Below, in pieces: positions 42,535 to 54,500 of a stretch of 64,000 nucleotides of DNA. The DNA is taken from assembly GCF_963678635.1 (NCBI RefSeq), contig NC_087071.1, positions 21,793,194 to 21,857,193 on the forward strand. Direction: 5' to 3'. The notes beneath the pieces were generated by a model, which saw only the letters and a program-made list of their open reading frames with translations, was not told the origin of the DNA and made no database searches. Both the position numbers and the translations under genes were made by a program. Every line of letters begins with the position of its first letter. The first letter of the stretch is position 1. The stretch is from Symsagittifera roscoffensis (taxonomy: Eukaryota; Xenacoelomorpha; Acoela; Convolutidae).

Positions 42535-45500
42535 CTACAAAAAGTGAATAGAACACTACATAACTAACTTGAACTGAGTCAATGAAAAGCAAAAAGCTAG
42601 AAAAATTGTTTTCATCAACCAAATTTGTCATAGTTTTTGTTTTAAAACTTGCTGAGACAAATCTGGTTGGTGAAAACATTTTTTTTCTCGTTCGTTTTCA
42701 TTGACCTTGTTTTTCATTGAATCCTTGAATGATATTGGTTGTTCACGTGTACAAATTATTCAAAGAGCAAACCTCTGTGTTCTCCTTGGAGGCCGAGAGA
42801 TAGGGAGGTGGTCCAATGATGCTGAGAGCCACTGGTAAGAATATTAGGCCGTGGTATAACGCGAGGATAGACACCAACATGAAAGTCTGAAACAATCAAT
42901 ACGCAAAGCTTATGACGGTTCAATTGATAATGACCGAAGTTTCCAAAGTGTTCCTTTAAACAAAAAACTGATGGAATATACGTTAAAACAAGAATTAAAA
43001 TGCCGAATTTGAAATCAAAGTTCAATTGAGAGACACCCATTTAGGGAAAAGAAACTTTTTTGACAGAATACAAACAACCCTAAATTTTAATTTCAAATTT
43101 TATACGGTTAAAGTAATTCTGAGAATTGATACCATGCTTTTTTCATTTGCTGATTGGATAAACGGGAACGATTGAATAAACTGATCGATCGGATAAATTG
43201 AAACATAAAAACTCGGTGCATCTTAAAGTACCATACTTCTTCATCGATTCAATTTGCATTGCGGCGCATTTTCACAATATTTGCACAGTTTAAAGGTTTT
43301 TTTTCCAGAAAAAGTAAATTGTGAAAAATAATCATAAATAATCATTTTCGCAATTTTTCAACCACTTTTTTCTTGTTTGCATTTTAACTTCGTTACCTGG
43401 AAAAATGTTGTGAAGGCATATGATGTGCAAAACGCGAGAGGAACCAAAGCAAGACAATTGCTGAATCCCCCGTTGAAAACTGCCCTTCCGATCTCCATCA
43501 GGCATTTCTGAATGCGCTCTGTAAACGTTTACATAGGCTACATGAAAAAGAAACTGACAGAAACAAATAAAAAGAGCAATCTGCAAATTTTTAGCAGTTT
43601 TCGCTGGCAAAATTGAGTTTTCAAGTTACCTTGAGTAGTACTTTTTCTGTCCATTGCTTTTTCAAAAAATTCAGTTTTTTTTAGAGAAGTGCCATAAAAT
43701 TTTCTTAGGGCGGCGTTGGCGCCAAAACATATGTAAGTTGAGATAAGAAGGTCGCCGAGATTACAAATTTTTGGTCACAAATTTTCAAAAAACGCCCAAA
43801 CCGTGTGGTTCTTTTTATTGTTTTTTCTTCTTCGACATTAATAAGCATCAGTTTGAGATGCAATATCTTCAGAAAAACTTGTCGAAGCCTGCATTATTTT
43901 TTTAGTCCTTGTCAATTAGATCAAAAACTCAAAAGTGATTTAATTTCAGCCTATTTTGAGTAAAATGAACGTTTTTTGCGTCTTTTATGAGTTAAAGTTG
44001 CATTGAAATAAAAAACTAAATTGGAGCTTCTCAGCAAAAAATAGGTGTTCAAAAATCTTGACTGAAATCTACACAAGATCATTAAGAAAACTCGGAGAAA
44101 AACTGAAACTATGAAAATTCTACATCTATAGGAAATTAATACGACAGTGAGCACACTGAAAACTTTTTTGATGAAAAAATTAGTCTGAAAGATATTTTAC
44201 ATTATAACTGATATCTTGCTTCTTAAAAACTCATTTTGTTTAGGTTATCGACAAACAATAACATCAGCTTCCAAGAATTGAAAGGCTTAATCTATCAAAT
44301 TTTATCACTATTTCAGATTCTACAATAAAAGATGGTTGCGGAGTGATCGCCCTAGTGGCAAAAAATCTGTTTTTTTTTGTTTTTCTTTCTCGAAAATCAT
44401 CAAAAGCCTAAAAACCGATCGGAGCCGTCCAAACTTAGAAATAGGACTTCGAAACTTGTCAATACGCGTCAGATCCGCACTGTTTGCGCAAAGTTTTTTG
44501 GAGCTCAAAATCGGGAAAACCTAAACTTGGATGGCAAAATTCTGGTCATAAAATACGGACATCTACCCATTTCCAGTCGGGCCATATTCGCACTGTGATA
44601 AAATCGCCATTTTCATAGTTCAATATTCAATGTACTTTGAAAAAAGAATGTTCAATTTTAGATTTTAAAATTTTGACTGGATGCCTCGAAAAACCAACTG
44701 TCGGTCGCGAAATTCTGCAAATGATAATTCATGACAGGCTTACGTCTGAACATAAAAGGCGTAATTAACACGAGACAAGCAAGTGATGATATTCGAAAGC
44801 CACATTAAACTCTCGTGTTTTTGCAAGAAAAAGTTCTCGGGGCCCCATTTCTTTTCACCTGATTGCAATACCTATGTTCTCGACATAATCAGTTAGAACT
44901 CCACCTGCACAAGGTTTTATCAATAATGATTGAAATCCTTATTTTGCTAAGACGATATTCTTAAAACTATGCAGTTTTGTCGGGTTGCCCTTGCAATGCA
45001 GACTTCTGTGAATTTTTCCGGCTTCTGTCGCAAAAAATAAGCGATTAAATTTTCCAGCACCACATTGCTCAAAAAATATTTAATCATGATTTTTATTTTC
45101 CAGATGGAAAACTTGTTATTTGGGTGCTCAAAATAAAGTAAGCTGACCATTAATCACATGTTTTTAATTTTTACCTTTTCTCAATCCTGTGTTTTTCATG
45201 AAAGCCAGCCCAATATGAGCGGAATAATCAACAGCCAAACCAATAGAAAGAATAATGTATGTAGCAGTTATAAAATTCACATCCGTGCCCCAGAAATACA
45301 TCAAGCCAGCTGTGTCAACCTACACATAGAACAAAATCTTTATTAAGAACAAGTTTTTCTTATTTATAATTACTCAACTAATTTTGAGCTAAAATCGTGC
45401 TGGTGGTTTTGCTAGATATGTTAAGAAAGATTTTCCAAAAAAATGCCAAACATTTTCTAACTGTATGTAAGTATGATAGCAAACTTGGTTTGTCTGAAAA

Positions 45501-48500
45501 ATTTTTTAACCACCGATAGGTATCTTTTGCGCGCGTTAGCAAACTTACCATAGTCATCACGACACACATCAGAACAAGTAGACACGTGACTATATTAGCC
45601 AAGAGAAGCAAGTTCACCAATAGCGCAGCTGCAAAAGCCAGAAGCATATTGCGGATCAGCTCATCTAGCATAATCTACCAACAACTATATAATTTTTTAA
45701 AGCAAACTTTGAAAAAAAATTAATTGAAGAATCCAAGCCAAATAGTATAATCATTTTTAAACCTTAAAGTGATTATTACACTAATAATTATTGAATAAAG
45801 TTATTAATTTTGATTTTTAGCCTTGAATATTGTCTTTGAAAGATACTGTGTTGCTAGCGAATAAAGACAAAGTCAGCCGGTCGCTGTGCAAGTAGCTCAG
45901 AATGTTCAGACCAGAATCATTTAAAAAAAAACAAAAAAGTTTTTTTTTTTCAAAATAGAGTAGTTTTTGTGGGTAGTGTGAAGACAGAAGTGTAACAACG
46001 CCTAGAACATTTTTGAAAAAGAACAATAGAAATGTTTGTATTTAAAAAAGGGGTGAAGAAAATTGAAGAACAATTCCCACATCTTAAAAATCTATGAATT
46101 GCAAACTTTCTACATACCTTTCTATCTAAGCTCAACAACAATTATTGATCTTTTTTGTTAGAAATCCGAGACAAAGTGATCCAATTAAAACTGATTATGG
46201 TTGTGAAAAATGGAACACGATAAGAATTGAAATAATTTAATTGTCAATTTTGTGAGAAACTAAAATCAATTATAATCCAATATTGTCAGTTATGCTGTTT
46301 TGGATTCCACGGATAAATGGCTAAAACACTGTTGTGCTCAACATTGCTCAAAAAACAAGCATTTTTGCGGAATCCGCAACAAATGTGTAGAATCCCGAAC
46401 CAGTTTGAGATCTACGAACAAATAATAATCTATGTGTTAAATAAACCTAAGCTGTCGCGGAATCCGAATCTGTAAGTGGAATCCGCAAATTGTAAGCGGA
46501 ATTCGAAAATTGTAGGCGGAATTCGCAAATTGCAAGCAGAATTCGAAAACTTTTAGCGAAATCCGCATTAACTTGCGGAATTCACTTATATTTGTGGAGT
46601 CTGCATACATTTGCGGAATCCGGAACAACTACCTATATTCGCTCGTTGCGGAATCCGCAACAAAATGAATGTGCCGACAAAAATTACCTTAAAGGTATTT
46701 GTACGCGGAATCCACTGAAATTTCGTAAGTGGAATCCACCTACATTTTAAATTATGTTTGAAGATTTGTCTCTGGAATCCAGGAAAATACAGACAAAAAA
46801 ATTATGCGCCTATTCAGTGCACAGTTTGGCCTCGTAATCTATCACTTATAATTGGTAAAAATGTATTGTCATTTTGGAGAGATTGACTATGAAGAAACAT
46901 TAGAATTGATGCGGGTAGTAGCGTCTATGTAATCTGGACACAAACATAGTTTTTTTTGTGTGCTAAATTAAATCATCCTAATTGAAAAAAAAAAAACGAT
47001 TTGATACAAAAACGTTCAAAAATTGATGGCATATTATCTAAATTGAATGTAATAATCCTCTTTTCAGTTTCCAAACAAACTCTGATTTGGCAATTCAAAG
47101 TTAAAAATGAAAGCTTACCTTATAATTTTTTATAATAGATCAGTAATAGATCTAATAGATCAGTAAATTTTTTATAACGAGGCCAAACTGTATTTTGTGA
47201 ATAGTAAACGGATTTTGCAACAAGGACACTCTCTTTACTCTTTGTTTTTTCTTTCATTTTTGATCATTCTGACAATTTTTTTTGTTGTTTAAAGACTTGT
47301 CTCTTGATTCGCAGTCAATAATTTTTTCAAGCCAATCCTAGAAAGGAGTCGTTGTTAAATATTGTCTTATAAATGGCTTCGTGTGGAAAATTTCTATCCT
47401 CTATATAACATTATTAGCATGATGACTATGCATAGGCAATTTTCACATGCAGCAAAAAAACCCCTTTGCATAAAAGTCGGATTCGAGGAAATTATAGCAG
47501 TCTAATTATCACTCGCCTTTTCACCTTCGCCGAATATGAAAAAAATGTCATGTACAGTGAATGCCTCTGATTGAGATATATTACTCAGCTTGTCCACAGT
47601 CTCTCTGGCAATGTCCATGATACGAATTCTGTCAGAAGACTTCTCATAATGTTGGATCGAGTAGCGGTACCGTGAATACTGAAATATTTTTCAAAAGGTT
47701 TCAATCAAAATTTTTAATCTAATTTTTTCTCAATATCCAATTTGAATTTGCTTGGTTTTTTCATTTCCACCGCTTTTACTACAGGGTTATTTTTGCTGTT
47801 ACTGCCCAATGCTGGAACAAACTAGAGCAAAAATTAGATTAATTTCTTCTCACCTTGATACTGTTATTTGCATGAAATTTCACATTTGAAATGTACGCAT
47901 TGCCATACTCAGTGTTAATGAAATCCACCAACTGTGAGAAGAACTCTGACTGTGTTTCGGGCCAACCTATAAGAAAAACTAAGCTCTTAATTGATTTGCT
48001 TAGGGATGAAACGAAAGCGTTTTTTGCCAAGCCGTTAACTAGCGCAAAAGTTATAAAGGTTTGATATTTCTCTAAAATCATTATGTTGTTTAATGTCATG
48101 TAAACGAAAAAGCTAATTTTGATCTCAACCATTGAAAAAACTAATGCTCGGAAAATTTATGCGAAAACTCACCGTTAGCTGTAAGGTTTGTCCCAGAATC
48201 ATTCAGCCAGTTTTTGTATGATTCCAGCCAAAAATCAGCAGAATCCCGGACGATTCCAAATTGCTGTTCTAGTTGCTCCATGTTCAAGATCAGCTCATCA
48301 GCTTTGTTGTAGTAGTCAATATTGCCTAAAAAAGTTTACGCAAGTTGAAGGATTATGATTTCAGGTAACACCATCTGAGACCAACACATGATAACCTCAT
48401 TAAAAAAGTGATCTTAGAGATACGCGTCTGAAACATTTAAAGTTAGGAATTTGATGACTAAGACAAAACCTTGAAGGCAAAACTCTGAAAACGTTAAAAT

Positions 48501-51500
48501 TGGTGCCGGATTAATTTATAAACAACAAGGAGTCGAGTTTCAAGCATATACTTTTTTCTTCTTGCCGGCCATCTAAACTATCGCAACATTCACAGTTCAA
48601 ATTAAATTTAGTGTTCGATATTCTTTTTTTAAAATTTCCAGACAACTGAAAAACTTCTACCTGATATAATCGAAATAATCGATGACTCTCAAAAACAAGA
48701 TTTTAATTTTGATCAAAAAAATGCTTATCATATGATTTTCATATATGGAAATTGTATGATATGCATTTTTCCATCAGCAAAAACACAAATTTGAGGTTAA
48801 AAAAATTTTAATCTTTCTTTTGGTTGCAAACCTGTTTTTGTGCACAAATATAAATTTTTACAAAAAAAATTTGCATGAAAAATTTGACTTTTTGTGTTTA
48901 TAACGTGGTCCAGGGTGAACTTTTCACCCAAAAAAGTCAAAATTCCCAAGAAAGTCTTTTTTTTTCTGCAAACACGCTTATTATTTTTTTATTTGTTTGC
49001 TAAGATAAAAGCAAATTTGTAAAAAAACAAGCTTTTTTTTCAGCTACCAAAAATTATCTAGCCATTTACAAAAAATTACGTTTTTGTTATATAAATTCAC
49101 GTGAAAATGTAAAAAATAACCTAAGTGGCAAAAATCACCAATTGCCGTTTATCTGCGTGGTAATTGCCAGTTACACCCTGGGTTTTTGTATAACAAAAAA
49201 TCCAGGGTTAGTGTTTCGGATGAAACACCAAATTTCAAAACAAATTTTTTTTTTGATCTTTTCATTTATGGAAAAATGCTTATCATACAATTCCATAGTA
49301 AGGAAAAAATGCTTGTCATATTTTTTTCATATTTTTTTTTTGGTCATCATGAAATAGTATGAAAAGCGTTTTTTGTCAACCCGGGAAGTTCATAATGCAT
49401 TTTGATTTTTTCATTGAGCGCTCCTAAATTTGTATTAAAACTTGTCTGAGAAATCAAATGGCCAACGAAAAAAAGTTTCAATGACCAATTTAAAAAAGTC
49501 ACAGAGTCTAAAACTAGTGCTTTGTCAAAAACACAATCAAAACCAAAATTCGATAAAAGTTTTCCCTAAACATTTCGCGGCAAAACTTAAAATCGTTTCT
49601 GCTTTGCAGACTCCAATCCGTAATCTCCCAAATGATGTTTTTTTTTTGTTTCAAAGATTCAGCAGAAAATCTAAAGAACCAAAAAACATACATCAGAACT
49701 TTGCTTTTTTCTTGAAATAGAATTTTTAAGATCTGTTTACAAAAATGAAGCGGTTAACTTTTCAGAAAAAGCTACAACAAAAATTCTGGAATTTTATGAC
49801 TGTTCCGACTTAAGAAATAGTTGAGGAATATATTTGCGGGATGATGTTTTATTTAGACCAAGTTTCGGAAGTGCTTTTGAGAGTAAAACTAACCTGTGTT
49901 CCCCTTGTTCCCCAACCTGTTTGCTTCTGCTGGTTTAATAGTTGAAAGAACAATGTATGGTGCTGAACGCGTAAGACGAATTATTATCAAACTTTTCCCG
50001 GCATGAAACCTGGCAATTTTTTAGTCATATTACTTCCCCACGCTACTCAAAGTTTTCTTTGATTGTCGTTCTTATTAATTCATATTTGCAACCGATAATT
50101 CTATGTTTTGACCCGATATACGAGCAGTATTGTCAGTACTTCTTTTTAGAACATTGTGGCCAAGTTTGAATATCGTTTATCATCGCAAAACTTTTTGATA
50201 ATTACATAATTTTCAAAGTTCAAAGTTCGCGAATATACAAAAGAATATAAATTAAATTCTAAATATTAGTTTGAACAAAATGATGACTTGGTAAATGATG
50301 AAAACTTGACCGTAGATAGCAGAAAAGACCCAGTTGTTTAACTGAGAGAAAATACAAGTACCTATATAGACAAAGCAGTTTTCACCGTCCTGTGGAAAGG
50401 TAATCGTGAAAGTAATTATTCTCAGGTATGAACCAGTCTGGGTTGATGTTAGATTCTAACTGGCTGACTCCGTATCCAGACACACAAAACACGCCAGTTG
50501 TGAGTAACAAAACAATTATCTAAGAAAATGAAAACCAATTGATAATACTTATAAAATTGTTTTTCGTCGCTCTAATTGCCGTTTTTTTTATTTATAATCG
50601 TTACAAGGGCAAACTTTGCACTGGAATAGCCCACGTTTAGTGTCCGTTTGCTTCTGGATTCCAAATGTTCCAAATTGTAAGTAGATTTCACTTACAACAT
50701 TTCTAAGCTGCCTGTTTTTGGAGCGATTTTGAGCAATAGTTTGTATTAGCTATATGTCGGTGAAATTCAAAAGAGCAAAGAAGATCAAAAACAACGTTGC
50801 GGATTCTGCATCTTTCTGTAAGGATATTTTTCGAAAACCATATAGCGTCTCGGGGACCTCTTTTGAATAGGGAACGAATCAGTTCTTATTTCTAAGGGCA
50901 AATCACAGGTCAGTTAAAACACAGCAAGAAGATTGTTTTCCGATGGAGTCAAGTTGTCCCAAGCGGATACATACACAAACATGTCATCAACTCCAATTCC
51001 TGTATCAAAAACTTAAAACTCTTCCGGCATGGATTCCTTGAGACTCAAAAATATACCAAAAAAAGAGTTAAAAATTCTCTCATCAAAAATTTTGTTGAAT
51101 ATTGTAAATAAGAAGCAGTAAGCAAGACATTGCAATGGTTTGCTTAAATCCTTCGAAATCGTTTTTATTAGCAACACTTACTGATAGAATGTTTCAACCA
51201 TACTCCTGGATGATACTCAGTTAAAACCAGTTGATCGTTCCAAACTAACTTTTTTTCGCTTTTAACATCCTAATAACTATCTCTAAAAACATACCAAATA
51301 CGGTAATTAATGAAAAAAAAACGAAGATATTTTTTAATGAGGGCACTGAGAGTTTTTATATTACCAAGAAGTAAAAATGGCAATACGCTGTGAAGAGGTC
51401 CGTATTCGAATCCAAAAGCAGATCCCCCGCCAATTGCGATGCCGAAAGATAGACCAACACACAAAAGAGCAGCTGTCCCTAACCATACCTATGACAGTCA

Positions 51501-54500
51501 AACAAAATAGAGAACACAAATTTGAGAAGTCAAAGGCTGAAATCGAATCTTTGAAACTTCGAAAAAATTCTGAAATTTTCAAATTTTTTGCACAAAAAAT
51601 TCGTTATAATCGACTATCATCTATTATAAACGCTTTTTTTGCCTCTGAATTGTTTATATTTTATAATCGTTGAAAACATTGGCGGATGGGAAAAAACCGA
51701 ATATAAAAATTTTCACTTTTTTCATTTCTTCTCGATTAGCGTTGTTTCATGATGCACATTGTTTTAACCACCAAAATATCAGCATATTGCTTTAGTTTCA
51801 GGATTTATTTGAAAAAAAAATATTGTTTGCCTACCTCAGGAATATTTCATCTTAAATGAAAGAATCGCTACAAACTTTTGTTTCGCGGTGAAATGTTGTT
51901 TTCAGAATAACCAAAGTGTGACAAGACATCTCATTTTTTTTGGTATTTTAAGTGTCAGAAAGTAACAGTCCATAAGACATAATTATACTCTTGGTCTGAT
52001 AAAATTTAGGAATAATAATTTTGGGCGATTTTATTTGGTTTGAAGAGTTTTTCAATCAGATATACCTTTTGGTCTCTGCAATTGTATCTGCCTGTCGTAA
52101 TCATGATATATGCAATTACCACAATGTATCCGACAAACAACAAATAGACATCAGTTTCTATCGCTTTGAGCTGCATATCTTCGAAACTCCTCTGGGACGC
52201 ACAGTAGACAACTACACCCGTTAGGCCTTCCAGACAATTTTCAATGAACTCTTTCTCAAAATCGAGGACTAGAGGCTAAAACAAAATTAAATCTGAACAG
52301 TTAGATTCAATTTAAAACTTATTTTATATGACCTATTTTTTAAGTATTGTAAAGTAAGACAACAAAAATGATCCAACTTGAGGAAAAATTTTGCGATTTT
52401 AAAAAAAAGTTTTTCCCCAATAACTTAGGAAATGCAGTATCGTTGAGCCTTTTGATTATGTTTCACTCAGTCGATTTTTTTTCCAAAGAACTCTTAAGAT
52501 ATCGTGGTAGATAACCTTCATCTGAGTTTCAAGTTATCTGAAAACTTCTTAAGAAAATATTTTGAATGAAACTGTTAAAAAAACAGTTATGAGACAAATC
52601 CTTAAAAAGTGTTTTCACAGTTTTGACTGTTGAGACTATTTTCTTGGTCATTATCTCTTATCGGAAATCAAGGTTAGCGGTCTTAACAGTCAAAACTGTG
52701 AATTTTTTGCTCAGAAAACTTGAGATTTCTTGAGCTAACGTGAAATGCAGAGAAGAGAAATTTACAAAGATAACAGTCTCGACTGTAAAAATTATGAAAA
52801 AAAAATTTAAATGACCAATCTTTTAACAATTTTTATTTCAACAGTTTCATTCAAAAAGAAATGAAGTAAGTTCCATTAAATATTGTAACAAAAGTGAAAA
52901 CTATATAAATTGAATTAATGATTAACTTCTTTGATTTCTAAATTGCTGTTTTTAAGCGGTCACGTTTCTGAAGTTTGTAAAAATAACTCAGCGTTATATC
53001 ATCAAAATGCTGTATGTTTTTGCATAATTGTTAAGATTTGAGAGAATGATGAAAAACTTGTTCAAAAATCTACTCAGAAAGTCACAATGTATAAAAAGTG
53101 ACAGCAAATGAATGAAAAATGGGAGAAAAGAGTATATTAAGAGGTTGGTAGCCATTATAAAAGCAAGAACAAACCTAAATCATTATATACACTGCACCAT
53201 AGATGCATACTGAGGATTTCAAACAGGCAGTTGAGGAACGCAAAAAAAAACATAGCAAATCCTATATTCTGAAAACTACAAGCTAAACGTTGAGTCTTCG
53301 AGTGTGAACAACTAGTTCGAGTGTTGTTCTAATGACCGAATTATCGTATAATCTGAAAACTACAAGCTAAACATTGAGTCTTTGAGTGCGAACAACTAAT
53401 TCGAGTGTTAAATTATTTATTTACTTCCAATGAAGTTACACGCATCACTGCGTATGAAGTTGAAGTAAATCAACAGAAGTGTTCAAGGTTTAAAAAATTT
53501 GCAAAAAAATCAAATTTGAATGGAAAGTTATTATATACATCGAAAAACGAGGAAATGGTGAAATAAAAGAAATTCTACTTTCAGTTTTTGAAGAACTAGA
53601 TCCTTATCTTTTTACGTCGTAAATTTATGAGCAAAGTACTCATCACATAACAACACAAATATTCTAGGTGAGTAAATTTGACAAATTGAACGCTTGTAAA
53701 TTTATTCAAAAATTGTTTTTTGTTCCATTTTGAGATTTTCCTCACACTATCAGCCATCAATATGCTTCAAAAATGCTTCAATTCTCAAGTATTTTTAAAA
53801 AATTAGTTAAACCAACCTTGTTTTCGCTTAAATTAGACGCGTTAATCAGGCAAAACAGCAACTTAAGCGAGAACGAGATTGATTCAATTAATTTTGAAGA
53901 AAATACATGAAAACTTGAAGCATTTTTAAAGAATTAGAAACTATAAACTTAGTAGATAGATAGTTTAATGCTTATTTGTTTCGATTTACTACTTGGCATT
54001 CAGTTTGCTCCAACAACTTTCAATGTTAAAACGGTTAAGACTGTGAAACATTGACTAAACCAGCGGCAGGCGTTCCTGCGGAGCGTTGTGACGAGCAACG
54101 TCGGCTTAGCTACTTCCTGCTAAACCGACCGGCTATGCTTCAATGTGTTATAAAGCTAGAAATGTATTTTTCCCCGGAATACTGACTGCAGGTTTCTTGT
54201 ACAACAACAAATTGGGATTCTAAAACTTTGAGAAGTTTTTTTGATTTTATTCAAATGATGTGTTTGTGTTGTGCAACTTAAATCAGTTCTTGTTTTTACT
54301 ACAAAACCCGGAAATTAGAAACTCAGATTTGGGAAAATGCTCAGCAAACTAATGGTTGTTTTAACAAATTTAAAAGTTCATATGCCAAACACCAACTTTG
54401 TTTATCAAATTTACCCCCTGAATAGTTTGTAGATGGGAAGTATTGAAGGTTGACAGCATGAAGATAATCTCAAATTAAAAAAAACTTTATTTTTTGAGTA

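Larger units (their letters stand above)
36174..43356. repeat. 7.2 kb tandem duplication, copy 2
   Basis: Offset +7201 to +7203 from copy 1. It ends where copy 1 ends (AATCATTTTCGCAATTTT), after which sequence is unique and the upstream Patched-like exons begin. This copy is therefore the one in continuity with the gene. Confidence 0.95.

Noticed and set aside
44336-44600. Exon of the Patched-like gene on either strand
   Set aside because: No family motif and no phase-compatible splice sites; exons 11 and 12 already join in phase.
54064-54133. tRNA gene
   Set aside because: Three hairpins are present, but no A/B box sequences, acceptor stem or anticodon arm with the right geometry.
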